Source: Gemmatimonadota bacterium (GTDB lineage: Bacteria > Gemmatimonadota > Gemmatimonadetes > Gemmatimonadales > GWC2-71-9). From it: a DNA stretch of 41,560 nt. Made by a program: the position numbers and the translations under genes. Positions 22,240 to 31,091 of the stretch are shown in pieces (position 1 is the first letter of the stretch; each line of letters starts with the position of its first letter). Location of the stretch: positions 1 to 41,560 of the forward strand of contig JADFPO010000022.1 of the NCBI GenBank assembly GCA_022562295.1, written 5' to 3'. Below the pieces are notes generated by a model. The model saw only the letters and a program-made list of their open reading frames with translations. It was not told the origin of the DNA and did not search any database.

Positions 22240-23073
22240 TCATCGCGCCGCGACAACCGTGTTTCGCAACACGCCTACTCCTTCCACTTCAATCTCGACC
22301 ACGTCACCCGGTTTCATAGCCTGGGTGCTGCCGGGGGTCCCAGTAAAGATGACGTCACCGGGCATCAACGTGACGTAGCGGCTGACGTAACTGACGATCT
22401 CCTCTAGGTTGAAGATCAAATCCTTGCTGCTCTCCGACTGGCGCACCTCGCCGTTGAGCCGGGTCTGTACCAACAAGTCGTTGTAATTCAAACCCGTGGC
22501 AATGACGGGGCCGAGGGGCCCGAACGTGTCCGAAGCTTTGGCCCGCAGCCATTGGAGATCGGCGGCCTGCCAGTCGCGCTCGCTGACATCGTTGCCGGCG
22601 GTGACGCCGAAGATGTAATCGGCCGCATCGGCGACGGAAACGTTGTGTGCCTCTTTGCCGATGACGATTACCAGCTCACCCTCGTAATGCAGGTTGTTGG
22701 CGTCGGCCGGCATGACGATATCGTCGCCGTGCGCTATGATCGATGTTGGGTATTTCGCAAACAGCCCGGGGTATTCGGACGCTTGCCTGGTGCCGAGGTG
22801 GCTCTGATAGTTCAGCCCGACCGCTATCACTTTGGAAGGCTGCGTGGGTGGGAGCAGGCGAACGTCAGAGAGCTGGACTGTCGTTCCCGTCCTCCGGGGA
22901 GAGGCGAACAGGTCCCCATCCAACACATGGATGGTCTCGCCCTCGAGCACACCGTACAGATCGCGCCCCTCGTACGCATACCGTACGTACCTGGTGACGC
23001 CGTCTTGGGCTACGGCGGTGCCGGAGGCAAGGAGTACGGCTATCGTACTCAATACCGCTGTGGTCGCTCTCAT
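22240..23073 (-). CDS. Exported fumarylacetoacetate hydrolase (FAH)-family enzyme
   Basis: The 277-residue protein carries the FAH-family C-terminal fold: KVIAVGLNYQSHLG, the metal ligands in NLHYEGELVIVIGKEA (Glu and Glu) and GNDVSERDWQ (Asp), FGPLGPVIATGL, and GDVIFTGTPGSTQAMKPGD. Such enzymes hydrolyse C-C bonds in 2,4-diketo or acylpyruvate substrates, decarboxylate or hydrate related compounds. Unusually, the N-terminus is a Sec signal peptide (cleavage after TAVA), so it works in the periplasm; AGGAGA upstream of ATG 23073 supports this start and hence the signal. It stands alone, with repeat arrays upstream. Substrate unknown. Confidence 0.9.
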   Translation of the reverse strand: MRATTAVLSTIAVLLASGTAVAQDGVTRYVRYAYEGRDLYGVLEGETIHVLDGDLFASPRRTGTTVQLSDVRLLPPTQPSKVIAVGLNYQSHLGTRQASEYPGLFAKYPTSIIAHGDDIVMPADANNLHYEGELVIVIGKEAHNVSVADAADYIFGVTAGNDVSERDWQAADLQWLRAKASDTFGPLGPVIATGLNYNDLLVQTRLNGEVRQSESSKDLIFNLEEIVSYVSRYVTLMPGDVIFTGTPGSTQAMKPGDVVEIEVEGVGVLRNTVVAAR

Positions 23074-23180
23074 GACGGTCTCCTCGCGTGACGGTTGTAA
23101 GGGCCCGAGCTTGGTACCAGTTGGAGTGTCCAAACGGGCCCTAACTATATGACTCGCGGGAGGCTATCGCCAGCGCAGTA

Positions 23181-23263
23181 TGAGCTGTGAGCTAGGAGCT
23201 GTGAGCTAGGAGCATTCCGCTACACCATTGGAAGACTCACTACTAACAACTCACTACTCACTG
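23181..23263 (+). repeat. Heptamer inverted array, units GAGCTGT / CTCACTA, at a gene 3' end
   Basis: The left arm (23181-23213) is GAGCTGT-GAGCTAG-GAGCTGT-GAGCTAG. The right arm (23235-23263) is CTCACTA-CTAACAA-CTCACTA-CTCACTG. The right arm contains the stop codon of the minus-strand DUF4173-like gene. The two arms use different, only partly complementary units; the same pairing of units recurs at 40165-40253. Confidence 0.8.
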
Positions 23264-24745
23264 GCATCCGCGGGGACTCTCGCGCACCATCCGCCTCGCC
23301 ACGGACCTCGAGAGATTCCAGGTTCGCCACCCGCCGTGCACTCCTCGTTCCGCGCGCTCAGACACGAGCCGCCAGGCTACACACTGGGCTTCTGATTCGA
23401 GCGAGGTGAGACGGGCCATGAGTGCGGGTGCGGCGTCGGCACTGAGCCGCTCGACGTACGCAACGTCGAATCCCTTTCCCGCGTCGATGCGAGAGAGGTT
23501 GACACGCGCGATGACGGCGTCGGGGCTCACGGCATTGAGCAAGGCGAGCAACCCGAATCCGCTCGCGATCGCGCCGAACGCAAAACGGTGGCGGAAGCCG
23601 CGTAAGACGGTGAACGCGAAGCAGGCCATCACCGCACCGATCCATCCCATGAACGCGGCGGCATAGAAGCGATCCTCGGTGAGACCGTACGCACTGACAT
23701 ACATGTACATCCGGAACAGCGCTGACACCGTGATTGGGATGATCAGGACCAGCAACCCGGAGGCGAGGCCACGAAAGGCCATGCGAGCGCGCACCGAATC
23801 GTGCGGGACCAACCAGTCGAAGACGAGTAATACGGGAAGCAGCAGCGTTGCGACCGCCACCAGTTCGAAGAACCCGCCGCGAGCGTACTCTGCATACGTG
23901 AGGCCCGCCGTGGCGAGGATGACGTCCTCGCCGCCGAAGAGGTAGCGCGCTTGAAGTCCAACGAAGACCGCGAATATCAGCGCTAGTGTCCCGAGTGGAA
24001 TGGCCAACTCGATCGCCCCCAGTGACGGCTTGTGTCTTGCTTGTTCGATCCATCCCGTCGCGGCCGCAAAAAACGGATCGTTCTTGCGCACGACGAGTCT
24101 CAGCAATCCAGCCGAGCACCACGTGAGGAACCCCGCGAGCAGCAGGTGAGAAGAGATTGTGGAGTAGTCCAGGTCGATAGTGGCTCGCACCAACCTGTCG
24201 AAGCCCGGGTCGGCCGACATGAGCAGGGCTCCGAACACGAACAGGACGGGAACCGCCAGGAGTGTCCCGGTGGCAATCGCGGCCGCGTGTCGCCCGTGCC
24301 GTGAAAGACGCCGTTGGCCGAGATCGTCCGGTGTGAGGAGCAGGGCGCCCCCGACGGCGTGCGCGCCACTGGTGGCGGCCCCTAAGACGAACTCGTAGAT
24401 CCGGCCGCTGCGGAGCCGCAGCCCTCGGGATTGCAGCACTACGAGCGACACCGCGGCCAAAACCGCGACCGTATTCCAAAAAGCCAGAAAGGAGGAATCC
24501 CGCCAGGCCAGACAGGAGGCAAAGAACAGCGCGACCCAAACCGGTGCCCCGCCCCCACCGCTTCCACCCCCCTCTGCGCGAGGCGGTCGGTTCGGGATCA
24601 CTGCCCATCCTCCAGCCGCACCGACGGCGATCCAGATCGGCAGGTTGAGGCCCCACGGGGTCGCTCGGAGCAGGGAGTCACCCAGAACTCCTAAGAGAAC
24701 TGCCATTCCCACGATGCCCAAACCGGTGGTCGCGCGAGTTGACAC
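23258..24745 (-). CDS. DUF4173/DUF4153-like polytopic membrane protein
   Basis: The 495-residue protein has about ten hydrophobic helices from residue ~8 to ~405, then a soluble C-terminal region of ~80 residues. Recognisable stretches of the DUF4173-type family are FWNTVAVLAAVSLV, the SADPGFDRLV loop, and GLTYAEYARGGFFELVAVA with its acidic residues in the membrane. Function is unknown; such genes often travel with small regulators. The GTG start at 24745 follows GAGGAG by 4 nt. The promoter carries the ACTTTG-N5-CAAAGT operator shared with idi, so it is probably repressed by a common factor. The stop codon lies within a heptamer array. Confidence 0.8.
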   Translation of the reverse strand: MSTRATTGLGIVGMAVLLGVLGDSLLRATPWGLNLPIWIAVGAAGGWAVIPNRPPRAEGGGSGGGGAPVWVALFFASCLAWRDSSFLAFWNTVAVLAAVSLVVLQSRGLRLRSGRIYEFVLGAATSGAHAVGGALLLTPDDLGQRRLSRHGRHAAAIATGTLLAVPVLFVFGALLMSADPGFDRLVRATIDLDYSTISSHLLLAGFLTWCSAGLLRLVVRKNDPFFAAATGWIEQARHKPSLGAIELAIPLGTLALIFAVFVGLQARYLFGGEDVILATAGLTYAEYARGGFFELVAVATLLLPVLLVFDWLVPHDSVRARMAFRGLASGLLVLIIPITVSALFRMYMYVSAYGLTEDRFYAAAFMGWIGAVMACFAFTVLRGFRHRFAFGAIASGFGLLALLNAVSPDAVIARVNLSRIDAGKGFDVAYVERLSADAAPALMARLTSLESEAQCVAWRLVSERAERGVHGGWRTWNLSRSVARRMVRESPRGCQ

Positions 24746-24764
24746 GGGGCTCCTCGGTTAAGAT

Positions 24765-24793
24765 TTGATACAAAGTACTTTGTGTTGCAAAGT
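24765..24793 (-). promoter_or_regulatory. Promoter with shared ACTTTG-N5-CAAAGT operator (DUF4173-like gene)
   Basis: ACTTTG (24777-24782) and CAAAGT (24788-24793) are separated by 5 nt. They overlap a perfect 14-nt palindrome ACAAAGTACTTTGT (24770-24783), giving three half-sites. On the minus strand a -10-like TATCAA (24770-24765) follows directly, so a bound protein would block the promoter. 19 of 22 bases match the idi site. Confidence 0.65.
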
Positions 24794-24895
24794 AGTCAAT
24801 AGCCGATCCGGAGTGTGGCGGCTGAGGGGTCTCGAATGCCAGGGCCACGTCGTATGACGGTCACACGCCGGGGCGGCACAGCTTGGGTGGTATCG

Positions 24896-25807
24896 CTAGC
24901 CGGCTTGCTTCGCGGCCTCTCGGACGGTCCCGCAGTGAATCTCGACGGTGTCATCAGGATGGAGCGCGTACCCTCCCGCCAGGCTCACCGCACCGGGCAC
25001 ACCGGCGTTGGCGAGAGCGTCGAAGACCAGACGATCACGCCGCCGGAGTCCGCTGAGCGTGAGTCCGAGTCCGCCGAGCTGATCGTGCTCGTAGGGATCG
25101 GCGCCCGCCAAGTAGAACACGAGGTCGGGCCTGTGGTTCTCGAGGATTTTGGGCACGTGGTGTTCCACCGCCGACAAGTACTCGTCGTCACCAATGCCAT
25201 CGGCGAGGCCGATATCGAGGTCGCTCGGCGGCTTCTGGGCGGGATAATTGTTTTCCTGGTGCATCGAGAACGTGAACACGTCTGGCTCGTTGGCAAAGAT
25301 GGCTGCGGTGCCGTTCCCGTGATGGACGTCCAGGTCGATTACCGCTGCCCGCCGGATCACCTGCCGGTCAGTCAGCACGCGAATGGCGATTGCCACGTCG
25401 TTGACAAGGCAGAATCCCTCCCCGTGCTCGGAAAACGCGTGATGAAAGCCACCACCCAGATGCACGGCCAACCCACCGTCGAGCGCAAGCTCCCCGGTCA
25501 GTATCGACCCGCCGGTGCAGAGCCACATCGCCTCCCGAAGTGCCGCCGAGAGGGGGACCTCGAGTGTCATCCGCTCCTGCGCGCTCAAGTCGTTGGCGGT
25601 GACCTTGCGTAGATAGCCGGCGCTGTGCACCAGGCCGATCTCGTGTTCCGTCGCCGGGTCGGGGCGCCGGATGGTTTCGTGTCCGATGGTGCCTTCGTGC
25701 AGCAGCCGGTCCCGCACGAGCCGGTATTTTTGGGTGGGGAAAACGTGCGGGCCGATGTCCATCTCGTACGCTTCGTGCCAGACGACGGGGAGGGATGGTG
25801 TATTCAC
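24896..25807 (-). CDS. Histone-deacetylase-fold hydrolase (AcuC/polyamine deacetylase type)
   Basis: The 303-residue protein has the arginase/deacetylase fold that removes acetyl groups from lysine or polyamines with a zinc ion. Key motifs: LVHSAGYL, LGGGFHHAFSEHGEGFCLVND (general base His pair), AVIDLDVHHGNGT (zinc Asp and His), FTFSMHQENNYP, AGADPYEHDQLGGLGLT (second zinc Asp), and SLAGGYA near the end. Length and motif order fit bacterial class IV-like HDACs, whose substrates are usually unknown. GTG 25807 is the likely start; the only nearby ATG (25809) is out of frame. No acetyltransferase or acs gene is adjacent, so an AcuC role in acetyl-CoA synthetase control cannot be inferred. Confidence 0.93.
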   Translation of the reverse strand: MNTPSLPVVWHEAYEMDIGPHVFPTQKYRLVRDRLLHEGTIGHETIRRPDPATEHEIGLVHSAGYLRKVTANDLSAQERMTLEVPLSAALREAMWLCTGGSILTGELALDGGLAVHLGGGFHHAFSEHGEGFCLVNDVAIAIRVLTDRQVIRRAAVIDLDVHHGNGTAAIFANEPDVFTFSMHQENNYPAQKPPSDLDIGLADGIGDDEYLSAVEHHVPKILENHRPDLVFYLAGADPYEHDQLGGLGLTLSGLRRRDRLVFDALANAGVPGAVSLAGGYALHPDDTVEIHCGTVREAAKQAG

Positions 25808-25939
25808 ATGCAGTTAGTCTCGAGTGCCTGTATCGCAAACCGACGTGTTGCGGGTTGGAGAGGTTGCCATGGATCTACCGGCTCTCTCATTTTTTAGCTA
25901 TCAATAGGAACAAGGTTACTGGATACGACGGAGTCGAGC

Positions 25940-26371
25940 ATGTGGCGATGCCAGGGGAGTGCCGCGAAGATTGGGTTGGTGGCCGTCGTGGTCGTCGGCT
26001 TGACCGCGGCCGGCGGATGCGGTGATTCCGGTGTGCCCGACGAGGGTATTCCCGGGGCGTATACCTTGACGGCGATCGCCGGCCAGGGCTTGCCGTTTGC
26101 CATTATCGACTTCGGGAACGGGGACAAGGTCGAGATAACGGGTGGGGGCATTCTCCTCAATGCCGACGACACGTTCAGCCAGACGCTGAACTCCACCTCG
26201 ACCTTCGATCGCACGCCGGAAAGTACATCCGTAACCAGGGACGGCACCTATGTGGTTACCGGAACGTCGATCACGCTCAATTTTTCGGACAACGAATCGC
26301 TGATGGGGTCCATCGACGGCATCACGCTCACCGTCACCGTCGAGCGCGTCCCGTGGACCTTCCGCAAGTAG
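25940..26371 (+). CDS. Small lipoprotein of lipocalin-like look, function unknown
   Basis: The 143-residue protein has a signal sequence with a lipobox ending at AAGGC (Cys ~27). A ~115-residue beta-rich domain follows (YTLTAIAGQGLPF, VEITGGGILLNADDTFSQ, SVTRDGTYVVTGTSITLNFS, DGITLTVTVERVPWTF). The pattern of strand, 'G-x-Y-x-L-T', and final 'W-x-F-R-K' is like small lipocalin-type lipoproteins common in Gemmatimonadota and related phyla. No catalytic residues are seen. GGAG upstream of ATG supports the start. It is monocistronic; a C-rich run (26380-26410) follows instead of a hairpin terminator. Confidence 0.75.
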   Translation: MWRCQGSAAKIGLVAVVVVGLTAAGGCGDSGVPDEGIPGAYTLTAIAGQGLPFAIIDFGNGDKVEITGGGILLNADDTFSQTLNSTSTFDRTPESTSVTRDGTYVVTGTSITLNFSDNESLMGSIDGITLTVTVERVPWTFRK

Positions 26372-26425
26372 CTCCTCGCCGGCCCCCCCGCCCCCCCGCC
26401 CCCGGCTGCCCGGCGCCGAGCGTGA

Positions 26426-27076
26426 CTACCGGACGTACGCCGCGTAGAGCGCGATGGGCTCGGAGGGGAAGTCCCTGTATGGTCCCACCCGGTGCGTGTC
26501 GATTTTCGCAATTTCTTCCACCACATCTATCCCCTCCACCACATACGCGAACACCGCGTAGCCCCAATCCTGTCGCGTGAATGCCTTAAAATCCAAACTG
26601 GGATTGTTTCTCACGTTGATAAAGAACTGCGTGTCGGCGCTCTGCGGATCAGGTCCCCGGGCCATGGCCACCGCGCCCCGCAGATTTTTCATCCGGTTTG
26701 CGGCCTCGTTTTCGATGGGGGCGACCTCGTGTTGCCGAGGCTGGCCGTCCATTCCGAGCGCTCCCGTCTGGATCACGTATTCATTCACGACGCGGTGAAA
26801 CAGCAGCTCGTCATAGAACCCGGAGCGAACCAGCGTGAGGAAGTTCTCCACCGTCTTGGGTGCCTTCTCCGGGAACAACTCGATCGTAATGTTGCCGAGG
26901 CTCGTCTCGAGCACGACGAACGGATTCGGTTCGGCCTGGGAGTCCTGCCTCGCCGTGTGCAGCAGCTCATCGTGAAGTCCTGGCCCTGCGACCATCAGGG
27001 CCAAAAGCGGAGCGACGGTCGACACGATCCGCCTTGGGCTTTGGGATGCCGGTTTGCTGGTTTGCATGATCGCCAT
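26426..27076 (-). CDS. Second exported cyclophilin-type peptidyl-prolyl isomerase
   Basis: The 216-residue protein repeats the cyclophilin pattern: VVLETSLGNITIELFPEKAPKT, FYDELLFHRVVNEYVIQTG, then SADTQFFINVRNNPSLDF and WGYAVFAYVVEGIDVVEEI. The QFFIN block and catalytic-site FHRV residues are present, so it should be active. The N-terminus has a hydrophobic segment (STVAPLLALMVAGPG), so export or membrane anchoring is likely, without a clear lipobox. ATG 27076 or 27067 may start it. It is clearly paralogous to the lipoprotein at 7126-7767, and both probably assist folding of exported proteins. Confidence 0.92.
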   Translation of the reverse strand: MAIMQTSKPASQSPRRIVSTVAPLLALMVAGPGLHDELLHTARQDSQAEPNPFVVLETSLGNITIELFPEKAPKTVENFLTLVRSGFYDELLFHRVVNEYVIQTGALGMDGQPRQHEVAPIENEAANRMKNLRGAVAMARGPDPQSADTQFFINVRNNPSLDFKAFTRQDWGYAVFAYVVEGIDVVEEIAKIDTHRVGPYRDFPSEPIALYAAYVR

Positions 27077-27282
27077 GATTGGGTTTCGGTTCGTTGACTG
27101 CTAGAACAATCTAAAGACCCGCACCCGCAGGCGGGACCGCCATCCGAGGATCGAGAACCACGGCGCCGCCTGACTCGTTCCCGTCCTAACGCCCGCCGGT
27201 TCCGTGTTGCGCGACGGCGTCCTGCGGCTCAATATCCCTGGGGGGTTGATGGTCCGGTGGCGAAATTCGCAAAAAGGGGTGC

Positions 27283-29745
27283 ATGATGATCCGCGTTTCT
27301 CTCAGATGGACAATTCGCGTCACGCTCCTGCTCGGCCTCGTGGCCGGCATGACGGCCTCGACGACGTGGGCGCAGCAGGTGGACTACAACCGGGCCGAGC
27401 GGTTCTTGACTTGGCACACGTCCCGGCTGATCTCAGGCGATCAGGTGGTGCCGGAGTGGATGGAGGACAACACACGATTCTGGTACCGCAACAAGACCGG
27501 CAACGGTTATCAGTTCGTGCTCGTGGATCCTGCGCGCAACACGCAGGGAGCCCTCTTCGACCATTACCGCATGGCAGCCTCTATGAGTCTCGCGGCGGAT
27601 ACTTCGTTCAATCCCGACAAGCTTCCCTTTAGCAGTTTCGAGTTTCTGCGCGACGAGACCGCGATAGAGTTCACCGCAAAGCGGAAGACGTTCGATTGCG
27701 ATTTGCAGACATATGTCTGCAACATCGAGAGTTCGGATTGGCGTGGCGATGAGGAGCGCGATCAGCGTGGGGTGTTGAGGTCCGGCGGCACTCCCTCGAA
27801 CTCGTTCGTGGAGTCGCCGGATGGGCAGTGGGAAGCGTTCGCGATGGACTACAATCTGTACATTCGCCCAAAGGGTGGCGGGGACACCACGCAGCTGACT
27901 ACGGACGGTGAAAAGTACTGGGCGTACGGGTTCAACGAGCCGCGGCCCAACCAGCGGAGGCGGGGTGGCCGCGCCCTGCGCAACCGGCGACCGAACCTTC
28001 GTTGGTCACCGGATTCCCGCCGGCTCGTTGTGAGTCGCCGCGACGAGCGAGACGTGAAGCACATGCATTACATCTCGTACACATCACAGCGGCCTCGGCA
28101 CTTTTCGCAGCCCTATGCCCTGCCGGGTGATTCCATCATCCCCTATCCCGGGTTTCACATCATCACCATCGATACCGATATCGCCGCGGACGCCTCGAGC
28201 GACATGCGGGGACCTGCCGCCGATGGCGGCGTCGCGGTGGGTCGAAGGCCGATCGTGCGCGTCGTGAGCAACGTCGCCCCTGAGGTCGAGCCGCGGCCGA
28301 CTCAGCTATCGTTCGGCGGGTCCGCGCCGGACTCGACGTGGTCGCCCGACTCTGAGAATCTGTACGTCACCTACTTCACCCGAGGTTCGAAGAGCGTCCA
28401 CCTCGCCGAGATCGACGCTGCGACGGGAGCGGCGCGCGTCCTCGTGAGCGATTCGAGCCCCACGTTCGTGGAGCTGAGCCAGCGTGGCCCCTCGAGCTGG
28501 TATGTCAGCGACGACGGCGGTGACGTGATATGGTGGTCCGAACGAAACGGTTGGGCGCACCTCTATCGCTTCGACGGAAACGGCAATCTGATCAACCAGA
28601 TTACGTCGGGCCCCTGGACGGTTGGAACCGTGTATCACGTCGACGAAACGAGGCAGCAGATATACTTCACAGGGCGGGGGAGGGAGCCGGGCCGCAATAT
28701 TTACTACGCCCACCTCTATCGCGTGAATTTTGACGGCTCGGGACTCACCCTCCTGACACCGGAAGATGCGGATCACACGATTCGGTGGTCACCCGGCGGG
28801 CAATACTTCGTGGACACGTATTCCCGAATCGAGGCTGCGCCGGTCACGGTCCTCCGTACCAAGCCCGACGCCGGCATCGTTCGCACGCTCGAGGAGGCCG
28901 ACATCTCCCGCCTCGGCGAGATCGGTTGGAAACCGGGCGAAGTCTTCTCGGTCAAGGCGCGCGACGGGATGACGGATCTGTACGGGGTCATCTACTTCCC
29001 CCCGAACATCGATTCGACCAAGAAGTATCCGATCATCAGTCACATCTACCCCGGTCCACAGGTCGGCAGCGTGGGCAGCTGGCGTTTCAAGGGCGGTGGT
29101 GAGGACTTCGCGTTGGCTCAGCTCGGATTCGTGGTGATCCAACTCGATCACCTTGGCACGCCGCTGAGGTCCAAGGCGCTCCACGACAACTATTACGGAA
29201 ACTTTGGCGACAACGGCCTTCCGGACCACGTAGCCGCCATCAAGCAACTCGCCGCCCGGTATCCGTTCATCGACTTGGATCGGGTTGGCATCTACGGGCA
29301 CTCCGGCGGCGGTTTCGCGTCGACGGACGCCATGTTCCGCTACCCCGATTTCTTCAAGGTGGCGGTCTCCGGCGCGGGGAACCACGACAACCGCAGCTAC
29401 AACATCTATTGGGCGGAGAAGTATCAAGGTGAGATGGAGAGTGATAGCCTGAAGGGTACGGACAATTTCGAGGAATCTGCGAACAAGACGTTTGTGAAAA
29501 ATCTGAAAGGCAAGTTGCTGCTCATGCACGGAGACATGGACGACAACGTGCACCCTGCCAACACCATCCAGCTCATCAACGCGTTGATCGACGCCAATAA
29601 GGATTTCGACTTCATACTCGCGCCCGACCGCGCGCATGGATTGAACGAGCCCTACTTCGTACGGCGCCGCTGGGACTACTTCGTGAGGCACCTCTTGGGA
29701 GCCGAGCCCCCGGCGAACTACGAGATCAAACGCCCCGAGAACTGA
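27283..29745 (+). CDS. S9-family (prolyl oligopeptidase/DPP IV-like) peptidase
   Basis: The 820-residue exported enzyme has a Sec signal (cleavage after TWAQ region, ~residue 31) and an N-terminal beta-propeller that contains several WSPDS/N-type blades (LRWSPDSRRLVVS, STWSPDSENLYVTYF, IRWSPGGQYFVDTY). The alpha/beta-hydrolase catalytic domain starts near residue 560. The triad is readable: Ser674 in GIYGHSGGGFAS, Asp in LMHGDMDDNVHP, and His in APDRAHGLNEPYF. It should cut short, often Pro-containing peptides, complementing the M28 and M14 enzymes. Two adjacent ATGs (27283, 27286) are possible starts. A strong hairpin terminator follows at 29767-29804. Confidence 0.96.
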   Translation: MMIRVSLRWTIRVTLLLGLVAGMTASTTWAQQVDYNRAERFLTWHTSRLISGDQVVPEWMEDNTRFWYRNKTGNGYQFVLVDPARNTQGALFDHYRMAASMSLAADTSFNPDKLPFSSFEFLRDETAIEFTAKRKTFDCDLQTYVCNIESSDWRGDEERDQRGVLRSGGTPSNSFVESPDGQWEAFAMDYNLYIRPKGGGDTTQLTTDGEKYWAYGFNEPRPNQRRRGGRALRNRRPNLRWSPDSRRLVVSRRDERDVKHMHYISYTSQRPRHFSQPYALPGDSIIPYPGFHIITIDTDIAADASSDMRGPAADGGVAVGRRPIVRVVSNVAPEVEPRPTQLSFGGSAPDSTWSPDSENLYVTYFTRGSKSVHLAEIDAATGAARVLVSDSSPTFVELSQRGPSSWYVSDDGGDVIWWSERNGWAHLYRFDGNGNLINQITSGPWTVGTVYHVDETRQQIYFTGRGREPGRNIYYAHLYRVNFDGSGLTLLTPEDADHTIRWSPGGQYFVDTYSRIEAAPVTVLRTKPDAGIVRTLEEADISRLGEIGWKPGEVFSVKARDGMTDLYGVIYFPPNIDSTKKYPIISHIYPGPQVGSVGSWRFKGGGEDFALAQLGFVVIQLDHLGTPLRSKALHDNYYGNFGDNGLPDHVAAIKQLAARYPFIDLDRVGIYGHSGGGFASTDAMFRYPDFFKVAVSGAGNHDNRSYNIYWAEKYQGEMESDSLKGTDNFEESANKTFVKNLKGKLLLMHGDMDDNVHPANTIQLINALIDANKDFDFILAPDRAHGLNEPYFVRRRWDYFVRHLLGAEPPANYEIKRPEN

Positions 29746-29766
29746 TCCGTGCGTGACGGTTATGGG

Positions 29767-29804
29767 GACGGCCGCCGGCATATACCGGCGGCCGTCGGCG
29801 TTTT
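29767..29804 (+). terminator. Rho-independent terminator-like hairpin after the S9 peptidase
   Basis: A perfect 12-bp stem, GACGGCCGCCGG (29767-29778) and its complement (29785-29796), closes a 6-nt loop CATATA; the run TTTT follows after CGGCG. It is 21 nt after the peptidase stop. The U-tract is short, so termination may be partial. Confidence 0.7.
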
Positions 29805-29866
29805 GGGGCTCGAGCGCCGCGCCGGAGTGTGGGCGCCCTGTCGATCCATCGGTTAGGAGTTAGCCC

Positions 29867-30274
29867 ATGAAGCTTACGATTGGAGCAACGGCGACGAGAC
29901 AGTTGACGCTGACGGCCGATCATGTAAAAACGTTCGCCGAACTCAGCGGCGATTACAACCCTCTCCATTTCGACGAGACGTTTGCGGCAGGCACCAAGTT
30001 CGGGCGCCTGGTCGTTCAGGGTGGTCTGACGACAGGGTTGCTGAACGCCCTGGTGGCGATGGACATGCCGGGTCCCGGCACCGTCTTTCTCAGTCAAGAT
30101 TGGAAATTCACCGCCCCGGTGTTCATCGGCGATACGATCACCGCGGTGGCGGAAGTGCTCAGCGTGCACGAGTCGAAGCCGGTGACCCAGCTGAAGGTCT
30201 TCATCACGCGACAGGACGGAGAAACCGTGCTCGAGGGCGAAGCCTGGTGCTACACGTTCTCGCCGCGTCGCTAA
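29867..30274 (+). CDS. MaoC-like (R)-specific enoyl-CoA hydratase
   Basis: The 135-residue protein is a single hot-dog domain with the hydratase-2 motif: FAELSGDYNPLHFDETFAA, in which Asp and His are the catalytic pair, followed by GRLVVQGGLTTGL. TAPVFIGDTITAVAEV is the later strand pair. Such enzymes hydrate trans-2-enoyl-CoA to (R)-3-hydroxyacyl-CoA, or act on related acyl-CoA or dicarboxylic substrates. AGGAG 8 nt before ATG supports the start. It is convergent with idi, overlapping by 4 nt at the stop codons. No polyhydroxyalkanoate or fatty-acid synthesis gene lies next to it, so its pathway cannot be told. Confidence 0.9.
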   Translation: MKLTIGATATRQLTLTADHVKTFAELSGDYNPLHFDETFAAGTKFGRLVVQGGLTTGLLNALVAMDMPGPGTVFLSQDWKFTAPVFIGDTITAVAEVLSVHESKPVTQLKVFITRQDGETVLEGEAWCYTFSPRR

Positions 30275-30891
30275 CCATCCGACTGGTTAACACGTCCCCC
30301 CCCTTCGCGCCGCGCATGGGTGGGGGGTGGGGATCCGACGGTGGCGCCGAAAGGGTGAAGCGCGAGGAGCTTGCCCAGCGCGATTCCGAACCATGCGGTG
30401 TATCTCTCGGGATGCGCCGCACTCTCCTTGACAACCAATTCCACCGGCAACCAGCACCACTCGGCGACTTCGTCGGGGTTCGGCACCGGTGTCCGTTTTC
30501 CCGTCCCCCCCTCACTCCCCTCCGCCTCGATCCGCCCCACGAAGACGTGGTCGTATTCGTGTTCGGAGAGACCATTTCCTAGATCGCTCTGGTACACGAA
30601 CGAGAGAACGTGATGCAATGGGCACTCGACACCCATTTCCTCTCGCAGTCGTCGGTGTGCGGCCTGGTGGGTGTTCTCCCCGGGGCGAGGATGGCCGCAG
30701 CACGTATTGGACCACAATCCCGCCGAGTGATACTTGGTCTCGGCCCGACGCTGCAGGAGCAAGTTGTCTTCGCCGTCGAACACGAACACCGAAATTGCCC
30801 GGTGTAACTTCCCGGCGGTGTGTACCGCTAGTTTCGTGTCCGTGCCGACTTCACGGTCCTGGTCGTCGACGAGGATGACGCGTTCTTCCAT
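30271..30891 (-). CDS. idi: Isopentenyl-diphosphate delta-isomerase, type I
   Basis: Type I Idi interconverts isopentenyl and dimethylallyl diphosphate for isoprenoid synthesis. The 206-residue protein shows the Nudix-like fold and the catalytic Cys in LWSNTCCGHPRPGE, the metal/Glu block AAHRRLREEMGVECPL, FVYQSDLGNGLSEHEYDHVF, and the WLPVELVV region. The C-terminal ~25 residues are Pro/Gly-rich and unlike the core. The promoter carries a perfect TATAAT (minus strand, 30926-30921) overlapped by the ACTTTG-N5-CAAAGT operator. The gene therefore appears to be under repressor control rather than constitutive, together with the DUF4173-like gene. Confidence 0.96.
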   Translation of the reverse strand: MEERVILVDDQDREVGTDTKLAVHTAGKLHRAISVFVFDGEDNLLLQRRAETKYHSAGLWSNTCCGHPRPGENTHQAAHRRLREEMGVECPLHHVLSFVYQSDLGNGLSEHEYDHVFVGRIEAEGSEGGTGKRTPVPNPDEVAEWCWLPVELVVKESAAHPERYTAWFGIALGKLLALHPFGATVGSPPPTHARREGGGRVNQSDG

Positions 30892-30920
30892 ACTTGTCCG
30901 GCGGTCAAGGGGCGCGATTT

Positions 30921-30947
30921 ATTATAAAGTACTTTGTAATACAAAGT
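30921..30947 (-). promoter_or_regulatory. idi promoter with shared ACTTTG-N5-CAAAGT operator
   Basis: ACTTTG (30931-30936), 5-nt spacer, CAAAGT (30942-30947), and an extra AAAGT half-site from 30926. On the minus strand TATAAT (30926-30921) is the -10 and TTAACT 18 nt upstream a weak -35, so the operator fills the promoter spacer. Position and sequence match the site at 24772-24793. Confidence 0.7.
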
Positions 30948-31091
30948 TAAATCAGGAGACCCCCGATGTGCGTGCTGCCGCGGTGTCCCGCGCACTCGGT
31001 GGGCGAGAGAGCCCTGACTTGACCGTCCTTCAGGGGTGCCGCAAGTTCCGGGACATGCCTGGGCCTTACTCTACCGTCATGAGGCGTCACG

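Noticed and set aside
24896-25612. Open plus-strand frame opposite the HDAC-fold gene
   Set aside because: It is the antisense of a certain gene and has no motif support.
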